From NCBI GenBank assembly GCA_016292155.1, contig JAEFBC010000136.1, positions 1 through 40,845 of the forward strand: 40,845 nt of DNA, written 5' to 3'. The position numbers were made by a program, and so were the translations under genes. A model generated the notes under the pieces. It saw nothing but the letters and a program-made list of their open reading frames with translations. It did no database searches and was not told the origin of the DNA. This document shows positions 39,349 through 40,845 of the stretch, one piece after another. The DNA is from Saccharofermentans sp. GTDB taxonomy: Bacteria; Bacillota; Clostridia; Saccharofermentanales; Saccharofermentanaceae. The stretch's first letter is position 1. Each line of letters opens with the position of its first letter.

Positions 39349-39531
39349 TGTGCAAAGTGCCGAATTTGTCAAAAAATGCATTTTCGGGAAGTAGAAATGC
39401 CATTTTGGCAAGTTTTATTTATTGCTTTAATAACTTAATAGACTATAATTGTTGAGGTTTTTGAGGGGGAACTCCCTTTAAAAATGCAAGATTTAAATTT
39501 CAAAATTTCATTTTAGGAAGGTTGGCTTATC

Positions 39532-40818
39532 ATGAAGGGTTACCGTGAGATGACAAAAGAAGAGCTCCTCAAAGAGAGATCAGAGCTGAATGAACGCTAT
39601 GAGAAGTGCAAGGCACTTAATCTTACGCTCGACATGACCCGCGGAAAGCCTTCCCCGATCCAGCTGGATCTTTCCAACGATATATACGATACACTCAAGG
39701 CCGGCTTCAAGACCGCTAAGAACGAAGACACAAGAAACTACGGTATCGCTCCCGGTATCGAAGAGATCAGAGCTGTCTTTGCTGAGCTTCTCGGTACAGA
39801 TAAGGACAACCTCTTCATGGGCAATTCCTCATCTCTGAACCAGATGTACGATGCTCTTATGCGTTCCATGGTCTTCGGTGAAGTCGATTCTCCCAAGCCC
39901 TGGTCACAGGTTGAGGGAAGAAAGTGGCTTTGCCCGGCTCCCGGTTATGACAGACACTTCAGAGTTACAGAGACAATGGGCTTTGAACTCATCGCAGTTC
40001 CCATGACAGAAAATGGCCCTGACATGGACGTCGTTGAAGAACTCGTTAAGGATGAGAACGTTAAGGGTATCTGGTGCGTTCCTTGCTACAGCAATCCTGA
40101 CGGTGTTGTTTATTCAGCAGAAGTATGCGAGAGACTTGCAAAGATGGAGACAGCAGCTCCTGACTTCAGGATCTTCTGGGATAATGCTTATGTATGCCAC
40201 CATCTTTATGAGGACAGAAGCACATGGGGCAAGCTCCCTGATATGCTTTCACTTTGCGAGAGCTTCGGCCACGCAAACAGGGTATATGAGTTCGCTTCAT
40301 CTTCCAAGATCACATTCGCAGGCGGCGGTATTTCCTGCTTCGCAGCTAATAAGGACAATATGACATGGGCAAAGAAGTTCTTGAATGCCCAGGCTATCTG
40401 CACCAACAAGGTTAACCAGTTAGCGCATGCAAGATTCCTTCCTGACGCTGAATCTGTATATGCTCACATGATGAAGCATGCAGCAATTCTCCGTCCCAAG
40501 TTCGAAGCATGCCAGAAAGTTCTTAATGAAGAACTGGGCTTTGATGACCTCTGGCATTGGACAAAACCTAACGGCGGTTATTTCGTAAGCTTCTACGCTA
40601 TGCCCGGAACTGCTGCAAAGGTCGTTACGATGTGCAAGGAGGCAGGCGTAGCTCTTACACCTGCAGGCGCAAGCTATCCTTACGGAAAGGATCCTTCTGA
40701 TTCCAATATCAGACTTGCTCCTTCTTTCCCCGGAATAGAAGATATCGAGAAGGCCGTCAGAATCCTCACGATCTGTGCTAAAATCACAGCAGTGGATAAA
40801 TTGTTGGAGGATCTTTAA
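39532..40818 (+). CDS. Aminotransferase class I, aspartate aminotransferase type Ic (MocR-like AT clade)
   Basis: LTLDMTRGKPSPIQLDLSN, SSLNQMYDALMR, CVPCYSNPDGVVYS, WDNAYVCHHLY, ASSSKITFAGGGISC. Confidence 0.9.
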   Translation: MKGYREMTKEELLKERSELNERYEKCKALNLTLDMTRGKPSPIQLDLSNDIYDTLKAGFKTAKNEDTRNYGIAPGIEEIRAVFAELLGTDKDNLFMGNSSSLNQMYDALMRSMVFGEVDSPKPWSQVEGRKWLCPAPGYDRHFRVTETMGFELIAVPMTENGPDMDVVEELVKDENVKGIWCVPCYSNPDGVVYSAEVCERLAKMETAAPDFRIFWDNAYVCHHLYEDRSTWGKLPDMLSLCESFGHANRVYEFASSSKITFAGGGISCFAANKDNMTWAKKFLNAQAICTNKVNQLAHARFLPDAESVYAHMMKHAAILRPKFEACQKVLNEELGFDDLWHWTKPNGGYFVSFYAMPGTAAKVVTMCKEAGVALTPAGASYPYGKDPSDSNIRLAPSFPGIEDIEKAVRILTICAKITAVDKLLEDL

Positions 40819-40820
40819 TA

Positions 40821-40845
40821 ATGAGCAAAGATACATACGAGAGCC
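40821..40845 (+). CDS. Start of a further ORF truncated by the window edge (MSKDTYES...)
   Basis: ATG two nt after the preceding stop with GGAGGAT upstream. Confidence 0.4.

Noticed and set aside
39405-39430. Sigma-54 promoter (TGGCA...TTGCT) upstream of the last aminotransferase
   Set aside because: GG to GC distance is about 15 nt rather than the required 10.

Overview
The window looks like a chromosomal region of a Firmicutes/Clostridia-type bacterium and is mostly core genes on the + strand. In order: ysxC(-), comEC, a GH25 lysozyme lipoprotein, holA, icd, a SEC-C protein, mreC-mreD-PBP2, an MGS-like protein plus an MBL hydrolase, a Tad-like pseudopilin trio, a YerC/TrpR-family regulator, secA, PNP-ahcY, and the conserved def-fmt-rsmB-rlmN-prpC-prkC-rsgA-rpe-thiN run. 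These are followed by a DUF5688-like gene, a large VaFE/SpaA-type surface protein with its own sortase, an aminotransferase(-), a GGDEF/EAL protein(-), yraN and a second aminotransferase. No CRISPR array, prophage, transposase, rRNA or tRNA was recognised. The observations most worth following up are: (1) comEC and the orphan pseudopilin operon share a promoter layout of TGTCG direct repeats upstream of an identical TAGAAT hexamer; (2) the mgsA homologue lacks most known catalytic residues but overlaps a glyoxalase II-like gene; (3) the YerC/TrpR regulator carries a ~29-aa basic insertion at the turn of its HTH; (4) a translationally coupled unit encodes a DUF5688-like protein, an NlpC/P60-like + SpaA + VaFE surface protein ending in a non-canonical LPISG signal, and a sortase; (5) the PASTA kinase has an extra extracellular repeat and a Pro-rich tail; (6) the GGDEF/EAL protein has altered signature motifs. 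All calls come from reading the sequence and recalling families; no database search was run.
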